This document shows positions 15,644-24,282 of a stretch of 50,766 nucleotides of DNA, one piece after another. The position numbers and the translations under genes are program-made. Origin of the DNA: Muribaculaceae bacterium (lineage in GTDB: Bacteria; Bacteroidota; Bacteroidia; Bacteroidales; Muribaculaceae); assembly GCA_017449785.1 (NCBI GenBank), contig JAFTFA010000020.1, positions 1-50,766 of the forward strand, in the 5' to 3' direction. Position 1 is the stretch's first letter. Each line of letters begins with the position of its first letter. Below the pieces are notes generated by a model. That model was not told the DNA's origin. It worked only from the letters and a program-made list of their open reading frames with translations, and did no database searches.

Positions 15644-17284
15644 ATGTTTGTTATGAAAAGAAAAAAGACATTTTTCACTTTACTTGTGTACGCTTCTATG
15701 ATGTCTTCAATGGGCTGCCTGAGCGCCCAAGCGCAGAAGCTGGATGCTCCCGACTGGAGAAAACTTCATTACCTGTCAGAGGAAGAAATGCGCACTCCGT
15801 TGAGGAGCACCAGGCTCACCGAAACACCCGCACCAACCGAGGCACCCCGCTTTGTAGCCGAGTTTGAGCCCATGCAGGGCGTGACGATTCGCTATCCGCT
15901 GGGCATACCGGTTTCCCTGGTTAAATCGTTGGCCGATAACTGTCAGGTGTACTGCATCGTGCAGCAGACCCAACAGTCAACGGCACGGTCGCGTTTCGTC
16001 AGTGCTGGGGTGAACATGGATCGGGTCACCTTTGTGAACGCAAAATCAGATTCCTACTGGGTGCGCGACTACGGTCCCTGGTATATCTTTGCCGGCAAGA
16101 CTCCTGCCATCGTCGATAACGTGTATAATCGTCCCCGTCTGAACGATGATGCGATACCCTCGGCTTTTGCTACATTCTTGGGAATCCCCCTCTATAGCAT
16201 GAACCTGGTGCACACTGGAGGCAACATGATGGAGGACGGACGTGGTCACGCCGTGAGCGACAATCTGGTCGTTACCGAGAATAACAATGACGAGGCCACC
16301 GTGCGCCAGAAGATGCTTGAATACCTGGGCATCGACAACTACCACATCACCATCGACCCGCAGAACGACTACATCGCCCATGTCGATTGCTGGGGAAAAT
16401 ACCTCGCCCCTGATAAGATCCTGATCGCAAAGCTGCCGGCGTCCGACAGCCGTTATGAGAACTACGAGGCTGTGGCCAACTACTTTGCCACGACTAACTG
16501 CTGCTGGGGCTACCCCTACAAGGTCTATCGCGTCGAGGAACCAAGTGGCAACACGGTCGCTCCCTATACCAACAGCCTGATCCTCAACAATCACGTCTAT
16601 GTGCCGATGGGCAGCAACAGCACTTATAATGAACGCGCGCTCCAGGTCTACAGGGACGCCATGCCCGGCTATGAGGTAGAGGGCGTGTACAACACAACCA
16701 GCGGCATCCAGTGGCTCAACACCGATGCCCTGCACTGCCGCACGCGCGGAGTGATGGACTTCGACATGCTGTTTGTGGACCACAGGAATGTGCTCCACGG
16801 CACGCAGGAGTGTACTGATTCCATCGCCGTGACGAGCAAGTTCATCGCCTATAGCGGCAAGCCCCTGAAGGAGGACTCGCTGCTCGTCTATTACAGCATC
16901 GACAAGGGCCCCTATCAGGCAGCACACATGACAGCCACGGGCAATCCCGATGAATATGTAGGCTACATCAAGGGCTATCACCAGGCATCAGAGGTGGACT
17001 ACTACGTCTTTGGTGCCGACGAGTCGGGACACCGCTATCAGCAGCCGGTGTTCGGCGAGCTGGATCCCCACCACTTCACCGTCAACATCTCGTTCACCCG
17101 CGGTGACGTGAACGGCGACGGTACCGTCAACATCTCGGATGTGACGGCCCTGATCAACTACCTGTTGAGTGGTGACGCCACGAGCGTCAAGGTCGATGCC
17201 GCCGACAGCAGCCAGGACGGCAACGTCAACATCAGCGACGTGACGGCCCTGATCAACTACCTGCTGCACGGTACCTGGAATTAA
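15644..17284 (+). CDS. Secreted peptidylarginine deiminase (PPAD-type) with dockerin-like tail
   Basis: A 546-residue exported enzyme expected to convert peptidyl-arginine to citrulline, releasing ammonia. It has a signal peptide ending SAQAQ near 31; the start may be the ATG at 15653. The catalytic domain (about 65-385) matches Porphyromonas gingivalis PPAD. Visible are the acid D142 in YWVRDYGPW, substrate-binding R163 and R165 in YNRPRLNDD, Y243, the H246-V-D248 pair in HVDCWGKYLAP, N310 in PYTNSLILNN and nucleophile C365 in DALHCRTRG. These correspond to PPAD D130, R152, R154, Y233, H236, D238, N297 and C351. An Ig-like domain (about 385-482) follows as in PPAD. The T9SS tail of PPAD is replaced by two dockerin-like repeats at 486-543. 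A TACCTTTG box lies at 15579-15586. Free agmatine deiminase is less likely given the CRTRG context and Ig domain. Confidence 0.93.
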   Translation: MFVMKRKKTFFTLLVYASMMSSMGCLSAQAQKLDAPDWRKLHYLSEEEMRTPLRSTRLTETPAPTEAPRFVAEFEPMQGVTIRYPLGIPVSLVKSLADNCQVYCIVQQTQQSTARSRFVSAGVNMDRVTFVNAKSDSYWVRDYGPWYIFAGKTPAIVDNVYNRPRLNDDAIPSAFATFLGIPLYSMNLVHTGGNMMEDGRGHAVSDNLVVTENNNDEATVRQKMLEYLGIDNYHITIDPQNDYIAHVDCWGKYLAPDKILIAKLPASDSRYENYEAVANYFATTNCCWGYPYKVYRVEEPSGNTVAPYTNSLILNNHVYVPMGSNSTYNERALQVYRDAMPGYEVEGVYNTTSGIQWLNTDALHCRTRGVMDFDMLFVDHRNVLHGTQECTDSIAVTSKFIAYSGKPLKEDSLLVYYSIDKGPYQAAHMTATGNPDEYVGYIKGYHQASEVDYYVFGADESGHRYQQPVFGELDPHHFTVNISFTRGDVNGDGTVNISDVTALINYLLSGDATSVKVDAADSSQDGNVNISDVTALINYLLHGTWN

Positions 17285-17312
17285 AATGCCCATATAGTCA
17301 GGGTATAGAAAC

Positions 17313-17350
17313 GCAACAAGAGGGTGTGCCGCGGCACACCCTCTGGTTGC
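17313..17350. terminator. Long palindrome between convergent genes, probable bidirectional terminator
   Basis: Arms 17319-17331 and 17332-17344 are perfectly complementary over 13 bp, extended by GCAAC/GTTGC after a single A-G mismatch. It lies between the convergent PPAD and fructokinase genes. No clear T-run follows on either strand. Confidence 0.6.
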
Positions 17351-17375
17351 GGTTGAGGGGTTGCTGGGTTCTGGT

Positions 17376-18266
17376 TTACTGGGCGGCGGCGAGGAGGTCG
17401 GGAGTCAGGGTGGGCATGGCGCCGTTCTGGGTGCAGACATAGGCGCTGACCTTGACGGCCAACTCGTGGGCCTCGGGGACGGACTTGCCCCGCAGGATGG
17501 CGGCGCAGAAGGAGCCCGTGAACGAGTCACCGGCGCCGACGGTATCGGCCACCTCGACCTTGGGGGTCTCCTGGAATGACATCTGGCCACGGGTGAAGAC
17601 ATAGGAGCCGTTGGTGCCGCAGGTGAGCACGAGCATGTCGAGGTCATACTTGCCCAGGATGAGCCAGCACTTGTTCTCGATGTCCAGGCCGGGATAGCCG
17701 AACATGCGGCCGATGGTGACCAATTCCTCGTCGTTGATCTTAAGGACGTTGCAACGGCGCATCGACTGCTGGATGATTTCCTTGTTGTAGAACTGCTGGC
17801 GCAGGTTGATGTCAAAAATCTTCATGCAGTCATCGGGGGTGGCGTCGAGGAAACGCTGGATGTTCTCGCGCGACACGACGTTGCGCTGGGCCAGCGAACC
17901 ATAGCACACGGCACGGCAGTTGGCGGCGATCTCCTCGATCTCGGGCGTGAAGGGGATGTTGTCCCATGCCACGTTCTCCTTGATGTCATAGGTGGGGATT
18001 CCCTCCTCGTTGAGCGTCACTTGCACGGTGCCGGTGGGATAGGGCACACGCGGCATGAGGTACTTGAGGCCTTGCTCATTGAGGGCCTGGATAGTCTCCT
18101 CGGCGAGTTTGTCCTCGCCCAGCGCGCTGATGGCGATGGCGTTGTCACTGCCCAGGAACTGCCCGGCATGGTAGGCGAAGTTGGCGGGTGCTCCTCCGAG
18201 TTTTTTCCCCTCGGGAAGGACGTCCCACAGGGCCTCGCCCAGGCCCACTACATAACGGTTATCCAT
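17376..18266 (-). CDS. Fructokinase (PfkB/ribokinase family)
   Basis: A 296-residue cytoplasmic sugar kinase that phosphorylates fructose with ATP. PfkB signature one appears as KKLGGAPANFAYHAG at 21-35 and signature two as DTVGAGDSFTG at 241-251, with catalytic base Asp247. It is the last gene of the fructan locus and lies 60 nt after the transporter gene, in the same order as BT1757-BT1758 in B. thetaiotaomicron. The context makes fructose the likely substrate. Confidence 0.93.
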   Translation of the reverse strand: MDNRYVVGLGEALWDVLPEGKKLGGAPANFAYHAGQFLGSDNAIAISALGEDKLAEETIQALNEQGLKYLMPRVPYPTGTVQVTLNEEGIPTYDIKENVAWDNIPFTPEIEEIAANCRAVCYGSLAQRNVVSRENIQRFLDATPDDCMKIFDINLRQQFYNKEIIQQSMRRCNVLKINDEELVTIGRMFGYPGLDIENKCWLILGKYDLDMLVLTCGTNGSYVFTRGQMSFQETPKVEVADTVGAGDSFTGSFCAAILRGKSVPEAHELAVKVSAYVCTQNGAMPTLTPDLLAAAQ

Positions 18267-18326
18267 ATTATTATAGTTGTTAGTTTTTAGTTTTTAGTTG
18301 TAAGTCCTTGGTTTTTAGGAGATCGG

Positions 18327-19487
18327 TTAGCGGCTGGCTAGCTGCTTGATGTAGGTGAACAGGTAGATGACGCCGATGGCCATTACTGCCACTGCGCCGG
18401 CCTGTCCCATAGCATCGCTGGCAAAGCCCATGAGCAACGGGAAAATGGTGCCGCCAAACAGGCCCATGATCATCAGGCCTGAAACCTCATTCTGCTTCTT
18501 GGGCATCGACTCGAGAGCTGTTGCAAAGCACATGGAGAAGATGTTGGAGTTGCCGTAGCCCACGAGAGCGATAGCAGTGTAGAGGATCCACTTCTCGCCG
18601 CCGAAGAACAAGCCGCACATCGACAGGGCCATCATGATGACGCTGATGATGAAGAACGTGCGGGTCTTCATCACGCGCAGGAAGAACGATCCCGTCAAGC
18701 AGCCGATGGTACGGAAGATGAAGTACAGCGAGGTGGCAAAGGCAGCATCGTTCAAGGTCATTCCCAAGCGTTCCATGAGAATCTTGGGCGCGGTGGTGTT
18801 GGTGCCCACATCGATGCCCACGTGGCACATGATGCCCAGGAAGGAGAGCAGCACGATGGGCTCGCCCAGCAGTTTGAAGCACTCTACAAAGGTCGAAGGC
18901 TTGCCCTCGATCTTCTCCTCCTGGATGGGAGTCACTCCCAGCAGGACAGCCGAGAAAATGCCTATCACAAAATAGATGGCGAACAGCACGCGCCAGTCAA
19001 GTCCCATACTGGGAATCACCGCCGTGGCTCCCCACATGGCCAGATAGGGCGCGAGGAACGAGGCGATGGCCTTGATGAACTGGCCGAAGGTCAGCGTCGA
19101 TGCCAGGTTGCCGCCTCCCATCACGGTCGATACCAGGGGATTGAGCGAGGTCTGCATCAGCGCGTTGCCGATGCCCAGCAGCGAGAAGGCGATGAGCATC
19201 ACGGCAAAACTGTTGCCGAAGAGAGGAATCATCAGCGAGAGAATGGTCACGACGAGCGAGAGCAAAACGGTCTTTTTGCGCCCGATCTTGTTCATCAGCA
19301 TGCCCGTGGGAACGCTGAAGATGAGGAACCAGAAGAATACCAGCGACGGGAAGATGTTGGCCACCGAGTCCGAGAGCTGGAGGTCTTCTTTCACATAGTT
19401 GGAAGCGATACCCACCAGGTCAACAAAGCCCATGCAGAAGAAGCACAGCATGACCGAGATGATCGCGATTTTGTTTGTTTTAGCCAT
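18327..19487 (-). CDS. MFS sugar (fructose) transporter, FucP/GluP-like
   Basis: A 386-residue inner-membrane protein with about 12 predicted spans. The loop after span 2 has NKIGRKKTVLL, the major facilitator signature. GLDWRVLFAIYFVIG is near the middle, where FucP-like carriers have similar sequence. It sits between the GH32 gene and fructokinase, so proton-coupled fructose uptake across the inner membrane is likely. It matches the position of BT1758. Confidence 0.9.
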   Translation of the reverse strand: MAKTNKIAIISVMLCFFCMGFVDLVGIASNYVKEDLQLSDSVANIFPSLVFFWFLIFSVPTGMLMNKIGRKKTVLLSLVVTILSLMIPLFGNSFAVMLIAFSLLGIGNALMQTSLNPLVSTVMGGGNLASTLTFGQFIKAIASFLAPYLAMWGATAVIPSMGLDWRVLFAIYFVIGIFSAVLLGVTPIQEEKIEGKPSTFVECFKLLGEPIVLLSFLGIMCHVGIDVGTNTTAPKILMERLGMTLNDAAFATSLYFIFRTIGCLTGSFFLRVMKTRTFFIISVIMMALSMCGLFFGGEKWILYTAIALVGYGNSNIFSMCFATALESMPKKQNEVSGLMIMGLFGGTIFPLLMGFASDAMGQAGAVAVMAIGVIYLFTYIKQLASR

Positions 19488-19551
19488 TATTGTTCTAAGT
19501 TTTTAGTTTTAAGTTTTCGGTTCTAAGTTGGCATCCGCCAGCAACTGGATG

Positions 19552-21231
19552 CTAGAGATTCAACTGGTAAATCGTGGCCTTGCCGCCTTTCACCTTGAGG
19601 GTGGTATAGGGGGCGGACGGGAACACGAGGTTGGTCATCGCCATGCGTCCGTCGGCATCAAAGGCCTCGATGCTGCAACGGTCAATGAAGATGCGCAGTT
19701 GCTTGATGGCACCATGGGTGGGAGCGACTGTCACGGCGGGGAAGGCCTCGCTGAAGGAGGTGTCGCCGCTGGCGGTGCGATCCATCGCGAAAGTTTGCTT
19801 AGCTGCATCATAGGTCAGCACCACCTTTTCGCCATTGGCGTTCGACAGGGTCAATTCCATCGAGTTTTTCACATCCACGACGATCTCGCAGGTCTCGGTC
19901 GGCTTCTTGACCTTGGCACCGCGCACGGCCATCATTTCGGGCGAAGGCTTCACGCTGACGTAGGTCTCGGCACCGTCGGTAAACAGACCCAGGTCGCGCG
20001 GAATCGAGTTGGCACTGCGGAACTGACGGGTGGGTACCTGGTTGGCATACTGCCAGTTGGACATCCAGGCCAGCACCACATGGCGTCCGGCAGGAGCGTT
20101 GTAGAACGATACCGTGGCATAGTGGTCCTTGCCGTAGTCCAGCCACTTGGTGACCTTGGGCATCGACTCACAGGTGAACTTGTGGCCGTCGAAGTCGCCC
20201 ACGAAGTACTGCGTCGCCGAACCGCCGAAGGGCCCGCCGGGATTGATGTTGCACAGCAACACCCACTTGCCGTCGATCTTCATCAGGTCGGGGCACTCCC
20301 ACACACCGCCATGGTTGCCATATTCCTTGCCGAAGGAACTCTCATACTTCCATGATTTCAGGTCTTTGGAACTGTAGATATTCATTTCCTGACCAGCGGC
20401 GAGGATCATATTCCAAGCGTTGATATCGCTGTTCCAGAAGGGGTTAGGGTCGCGGAAGTCGGGTACATCGCTCGTCAAGACGGGGTTGCCCTCATACTTG
20501 TGAAACGTCATGCCGTTGTCATGAGAAATGGCGATAGACTGCGTCTGGTTTTGTCCAGCCGAGGTGTAGATGGCCACAACCTCATCACCATTGGTCACAA
20601 AAGAGCCCGAGAAGATGGGTCCCAGCGCATCAGGCTCGATGGCAGTGGGCTGGTGAGTCCAGTGAATCAAGTCAGTCGAGGTCGAGTGGCCCCACGTCAT
20701 GTTCTCCCACTGTGAGCCATAGGGGTTGTACTGGTAGTACAAGTGCCACACGCCGTCCTTGTAGAACATGCCGTTGGGGTCGTTCATCCAGCCATAGGCA
20801 GGAGTGTGGTGGTAGGCGGGGCGGAAGCGCTCGCGGTTGGCAGCGTCAAACGTGTCGCTCACCTTCATTTCACGCCAGCAGGCAAAATCCTTCACGGCAC
20901 CAGTGGTGCGGCGGTCGCTGTGGAAATTGATGTCGAGCAACACCGAGCGGGAATCCCAGCGCTGGATGTCGAGCGGAACGAAGTAGTCCACCTTGTCCAC
21001 CGCCAGACGCACGTTGAGTGCCTGCACCTGCCGGTTGTCCACGATGACGCGCACGTTGGCATTCTCTTCCTTCTCCTGGACGGGAAGCAACAGGTAGCGG
21101 CCCGTGGCATCGACGCGCAACATGGCATGGTTGTCACTCAATATCTGTGGCGTTTGAGCCCCGATGGAGAACATCGTGAGCATCGCTGCCATTAATATAA
21201 AAAGTCTATTCATGCTTGTAAAAGTATTCAT
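19552..21231 (-). CDS. GH32 exo-fructanase (levanase/inulinase type)
   Basis: A 559-residue exported glycoside hydrolase that would release fructose from fructans. The signal peptide ends near IGAQ (residue 26). An N-terminal beta domain at 30-115 resembles DUF4980 of Bacteroidetes GH32 enzymes. The five-blade propeller starts at about 138 with WMNDPNG and nucleophile Asp151, the transition-state stabiliser Asp261 in FRDP, and acid/base Glu312 in WECPD. A C-terminal beta-sandwich holds the IFIDRCSIEAF strand typical of the family. The ATG at 21229-21231 was preferred over the upstream TTG; the ATG at 21213 is also possible. No lipobox, so probably periplasmic. Confidence 0.94.
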   Translation of the reverse strand: MNTFTSMNRLFILMAAMLTMFSIGAQTPQILSDNHAMLRVDATGRYLLLPVQEKEENANVRVIVDNRQVQALNVRLAVDKVDYFVPLDIQRWDSRSVLLDINFHSDRRTTGAVKDFACWREMKVSDTFDAANRERFRPAYHHTPAYGWMNDPNGMFYKDGVWHLYYQYNPYGSQWENMTWGHSTSTDLIHWTHQPTAIEPDALGPIFSGSFVTNGDEVVAIYTSAGQNQTQSIAISHDNGMTFHKYEGNPVLTSDVPDFRDPNPFWNSDINAWNMILAAGQEMNIYSSKDLKSWKYESSFGKEYGNHGGVWECPDLMKIDGKWVLLCNINPGGPFGGSATQYFVGDFDGHKFTCESMPKVTKWLDYGKDHYATVSFYNAPAGRHVVLAWMSNWQYANQVPTRQFRSANSIPRDLGLFTDGAETYVSVKPSPEMMAVRGAKVKKPTETCEIVVDVKNSMELTLSNANGEKVVLTYDAAKQTFAMDRTASGDTSFSEAFPAVTVAPTHGAIKQLRIFIDRCSIEAFDADGRMAMTNLVFPSAPYTTLKVKGGKATIYQLNL

Positions 21232-21261
21232 TATTATTGAAATCAAGTGTACAGATACCGA

Positions 21262-21873
21262 TTATTTTATCAACACGTCGAGCGTGATGACCAGTTGGCG
21301 TGGCTTGCCCTGCTCGGTTGTGGTAACCGTGTAGGGAATGTGCTGGACGCCTTTGGGTGTCTTGTCATCGGGCCTGTAGGTGATGGACAAGGACTCGGTG
21401 CGGTCATTCTCGTCGCGATGCAGAACCACCACACTTCTTTCCTTGGTCTCGCCAGGGTGCATCACACCCAGGTCAAAGCGGTCGGTCGAGAGCCGCAGGT
21501 TGTCGCTCACCTTGACCGGGAAACGGCGCATGAGCGTCTCCTCGCTCAACAGGCTGGTTCCGGTCATGGCCAGTTTCACGCGTTTGCGTTCGGTGCCATA
21601 TACCACCGTGCCTGTCACGTTGAATTCTCCGCCACGGCCTTGCGGATTGAACCGCAAGGTGACGGGGGTGGAGTCGCCGGGCTGAACCTGGCCGTAGCGG
21701 TCAAATTGGATGGTCGTGCATTCACAGGAAGTGTATCCCTGCTGCAGCATCACCGCTTCCCTGCCATCGTTGCGCAGCCAGTAGGTGTGCTCTTGCACGC
21801 CGCCCGTCTCCTGGATCGTGCCCAGCGAGGCGGTAGCGAGTCCGATAACAACCAGAGTATCTGCAACAATCAT
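21262..21873 (-). CDS. DUF1573 family protein inside the fructan locus
   Basis: A 203-residue protein with two beta-sandwich stretches. GTIQETGGVQEHTYWLRNDG, then SCECTTI followed by VQPGDSTPVTLRFNP, is the DUF1573 (ASH/PapD-like) pattern. A hydrophobic N-terminus MIVADTLVVIGLATASLG suggests export, though the peptide is short. A second partial copy of the fold may be at 115-203 (DRFDLGVMHPGETKERSVVV). No enzymatic motif is present. It sits between the two GH32 genes; DUF1573 proteins are not usual members of fructan loci, and its role is unknown. Confidence 0.8.
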   Translation of the reverse strand: MIVADTLVVIGLATASLGTIQETGGVQEHTYWLRNDGREAVMLQQGYTSCECTTIQFDRYGQVQPGDSTPVTLRFNPQGRGGEFNVTGTVVYGTERKRVKLAMTGTSLLSEETLMRRFPVKVSDNLRLSTDRFDLGVMHPGETKERSVVVLHRDENDRTESLSITYRPDDKTPKGVQHIPYTVTTTEQGKPRQLVITLDVLIK

Positions 21874-21904
21874 GAGTTCTTGGTTTATAGTTCTTAGTCC
21901 TTGA

Positions 21905-24277
21905 TTAACTGAGGATAATGTCGATAACGGCGTTCACGTCGGCAATGTTCACCTCGCCGTCCCCGTTCACGTCGGCGCGTTTGGAGTAGATGTTGGCCAG
22001 GATCGTGTCGATCACGGCGTTCACATCGGCGATATTGACTTCACCGTCATCATTCACGTCTCCCACCTGAGTCGTGGCGGGATCCAACGTAGGGTCCAGC
22101 ACCCAGGCATTGATGCGGGCCGGCGTGGCAACTGTGGCAAAGGCCTCGGCCTCGACTTGGGCAGCGTCGTTGGGGAAGATGCGCACCGAGTAGGCCCAGG
22201 TCTCGTTCACAAAGATGTCGGCGATGGAGCCGTCAAGGTAAACGTGCAGTTTCAACGTCTCACCGGCCGCCACACGCTTGGGCAGGGCCACGGTATAGAC
22301 ACCGTTGTAAACGCCGCCGTCGTTGGAGGTCCTGGTCAGACTCGTCATGTCGAGGGTGAGGTTACCGCTCGCGGCATCATAGGTCAAGGAGACCTGCTTG
22401 TTGCCCGACTTCAGGAAATTGAAGCCCATCTTGCCATCGGTCACCGTGAACTCGCCCAGCAACTCAATCTGGCGGCCGCTGACGGGCGCCAGCGACTCCG
22501 AGCCGTTGAGGGTGAGGTTGCGGGTCACGGCGGTGGCGGTGCGCATGCCCGTCAGCCCGCTATAAGGCCGCTGAACCAGCGAGCCGTCGGCAGCGAGACT
22601 GATTTCGCGAGGCAGCGAGTAGTTGTGCGCCCATCCCATGTCATAATTGACGTGTGTGGGCAGCTTGTCGGGCACGATGCCCAGCATCAAGGTCTTTCCC
22701 TCATGTCGATAGATCGTGGGCGAGAGCAAGCCGTAACCGTCGCGGCTGATGCCGCCCATTTCCAGGAACTGCACGCCACCAGCGTCGGGGATGAACTTGC
22801 CATCGGAACCGATGGAGCCCGTCCAGCACAGTGTGCGCACGCCAGCCCCCGTTCCCAGCGGAGTGCAAGTGAAAAGCCACTTGCCGCCGCCCATGTCGGT
22901 CACGTTGGGCATCTCCCAGAAGGTGCCATGCTGATTGGCATTGCCGCCCTGGAAGAAGATGGAGCCGTCGTTGGTCCAAGTGCCGTTCTCGAGCTTGTGG
23001 AGCGTGCAGGCACCCACGCCGTTCTTGCTGGTGCCCACGATGATGTACTGCTGGCCGCCCACGGTGAAGTGGTACGGGTCGCGGAAATCATCGGACAGAC
23101 CGGCAGGACGGCCGTTGATGACGATGCCCTGCTTGTTCCAGTCGATGAGCGAAGCATCGGCGGGATTGGCCTGTGCGATCACAGCACGGGCGTTGTCCAC
23201 GGCGGTATAGAGGATGCTGGGAGTGCCACCCATGTCATAGACGCAGCCGCTCCAGCAGCCCTTGATGTCGTAGTTCTCGCCGGGGGCGATAGCTACGGGC
23301 TCCTCATGCCAGTTATAGAGGTTCTCGCTCGTGATGTGTCCCCAGTGCAGGCGGGACATGTAAGGGCCGTTGGCATTCTTCTGGAAGAAGACATGGAACT
23401 TGCCGTCGCTGTAGGTCATGCCGTGGCTCTCATTGGTCCAGCCGCCTGACGGCATCCCGTGGAACTGCGGACGCCACAGGCTCGTAGCATAGCGGGACGC
23501 GGGATAGTTGAAATCGGGCAGACCGGGATTGGCGGGCACGAGGGCCGCCACCTGGTCGGCTGTCATCGCTCCGTTATAGACCGTGATGTCGTCGATCAGG
23601 CCGACAAAGGTGTTGATCAGGAACGGGCCGGCCTTCACGTCGGCGGCATCCTTGCCGATGTAGAAATCTGATGTACTGTGAACCACATCGGCACGGCTCA
23701 TCCTGCCGGTGCCTATTGAAACGCCGTTGAGGTACATGGTGGCAACATTGCTTGCCTTGTCAAGCACGACAGTCACCGTGCTCCACTTGCCGAGGGGCAA
23801 CTTCTGCCCACCGTTGACGGTGAACAAGTAGCCGTTGGCGTAGGCTGAGCCGAAGCGGAAACGCAAGTCGCCCTGTGACGACAATTCAAGCGCAAAGCCC
23901 TTTTTATCCACCAGATTGCCATATACTGTAGCAAACGTGGGCGTCGTCTCGGCCACATCCACCTGCATCATGGGATAGGCTTCGGCGGCCAGCACGACAT
24001 TGATGGTCAGGGCTTGGGCGCTGAAGGTGCCCACGGGAAGCCCCGCCCTCACATAGCTGGAATAGCCGTCAAAGCGCAAGGCATCGCCATCGATACCCGC
24101 AACGGTGCAAGCCGGCAGATGTGATGTCACGGCATACTGGCTGTGGCTCACCGCTTCCTCGATCTTGTCACCGGCGGCGAGTGACATGGAGTAATGTGCC
24201 ACCACCTGCTGGGCATTGATGCCTGCCGGCAAGGCAGACACCAATGCGGTCATCAGGATGTTTTTCAGTTTCATCAT
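21905..24277 (-). CDS. Secreted LamG-GH32 protein with dockerin-like tail and altered nucleophile motif
   Basis: A 790-residue exported multidomain protein. The signal peptide ends near NAQ (23). A LamG/concanavalin-like domain spans about 25-250. A GH32 propeller starts at about 268. Its first motif reads GGWTNESHG, with Glu283 where GH32 enzymes have the nucleophile Asp of WMNDPNG. The stabiliser Asp400 in FRDP and the acid/base Glu455 in WEMPN are kept. A C-terminal beta-sandwich follows (about 600-735), then two dockerin-like repeats, GDVNDDGEVNIADV and ADVNGDGEVNIADV, at 743-790. It could be a fructan-binding or slow-acting GH32, or have changed specificity. It is 6 nt downstream of the DUF4960 gene. 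Confidence 0.88.
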   Translation of the reverse strand: MMKLKNILMTALVSALPAGINAQQVVAHYSMSLAAGDKIEEAVSHSQYAVTSHLPACTVAGIDGDALRFDGYSSYVRAGLPVGTFSAQALTINVVLAAEAYPMMQVDVAETTPTFATVYGNLVDKKGFALELSSQGDLRFRFGSAYANGYLFTVNGGQKLPLGKWSTVTVVLDKASNVATMYLNGVSIGTGRMSRADVVHSTSDFYIGKDAADVKAGPFLINTFVGLIDDITVYNGAMTADQVAALVPANPGLPDFNYPASRYATSLWRPQFHGMPSGGWTNESHGMTYSDGKFHVFFQKNANGPYMSRLHWGHITSENLYNWHEEPVAIAPGENYDIKGCWSGCVYDMGGTPSILYTAVDNARAVIAQANPADASLIDWNKQGIVINGRPAGLSDDFRDPYHFTVGGQQYIIVGTSKNGVGACTLHKLENGTWTNDGSIFFQGGNANQHGTFWEMPNVTDMGGGKWLFTCTPLGTGAGVRTLCWTGSIGSDGKFIPDAGGVQFLEMGGISRDGYGLLSPTIYRHEGKTLMLGIVPDKLPTHVNYDMGWAHNYSLPREISLAADGSLVQRPYSGLTGMRTATAVTRNLTLNGSESLAPVSGRQIELLGEFTVTDGKMGFNFLKSGNKQVSLTYDAASGNLTLDMTSLTRTSNDGGVYNGVYTVALPKRVAAGETLKLHVYLDGSIADIFVNETWAYSVRIFPNDAAQVEAEAFATVATPARINAWVLDPTLDPATTQVGDVNDDGEVNIADVNAVIDTILANIYSKRADVNGDGEVNIADVNAVIDIILS

Positions 24278-24282
24278 TGAGA

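Noticed and set aside
15644..17284. Reading the PPAD homologue as an ordinary agmatine deiminase
   Set aside because: The paired Arg residues, Tyr243, the HVDCWGKYLAP and ALHCRTRG motifs and the Ig-like domain match PPAD rather than agmatine deiminase.
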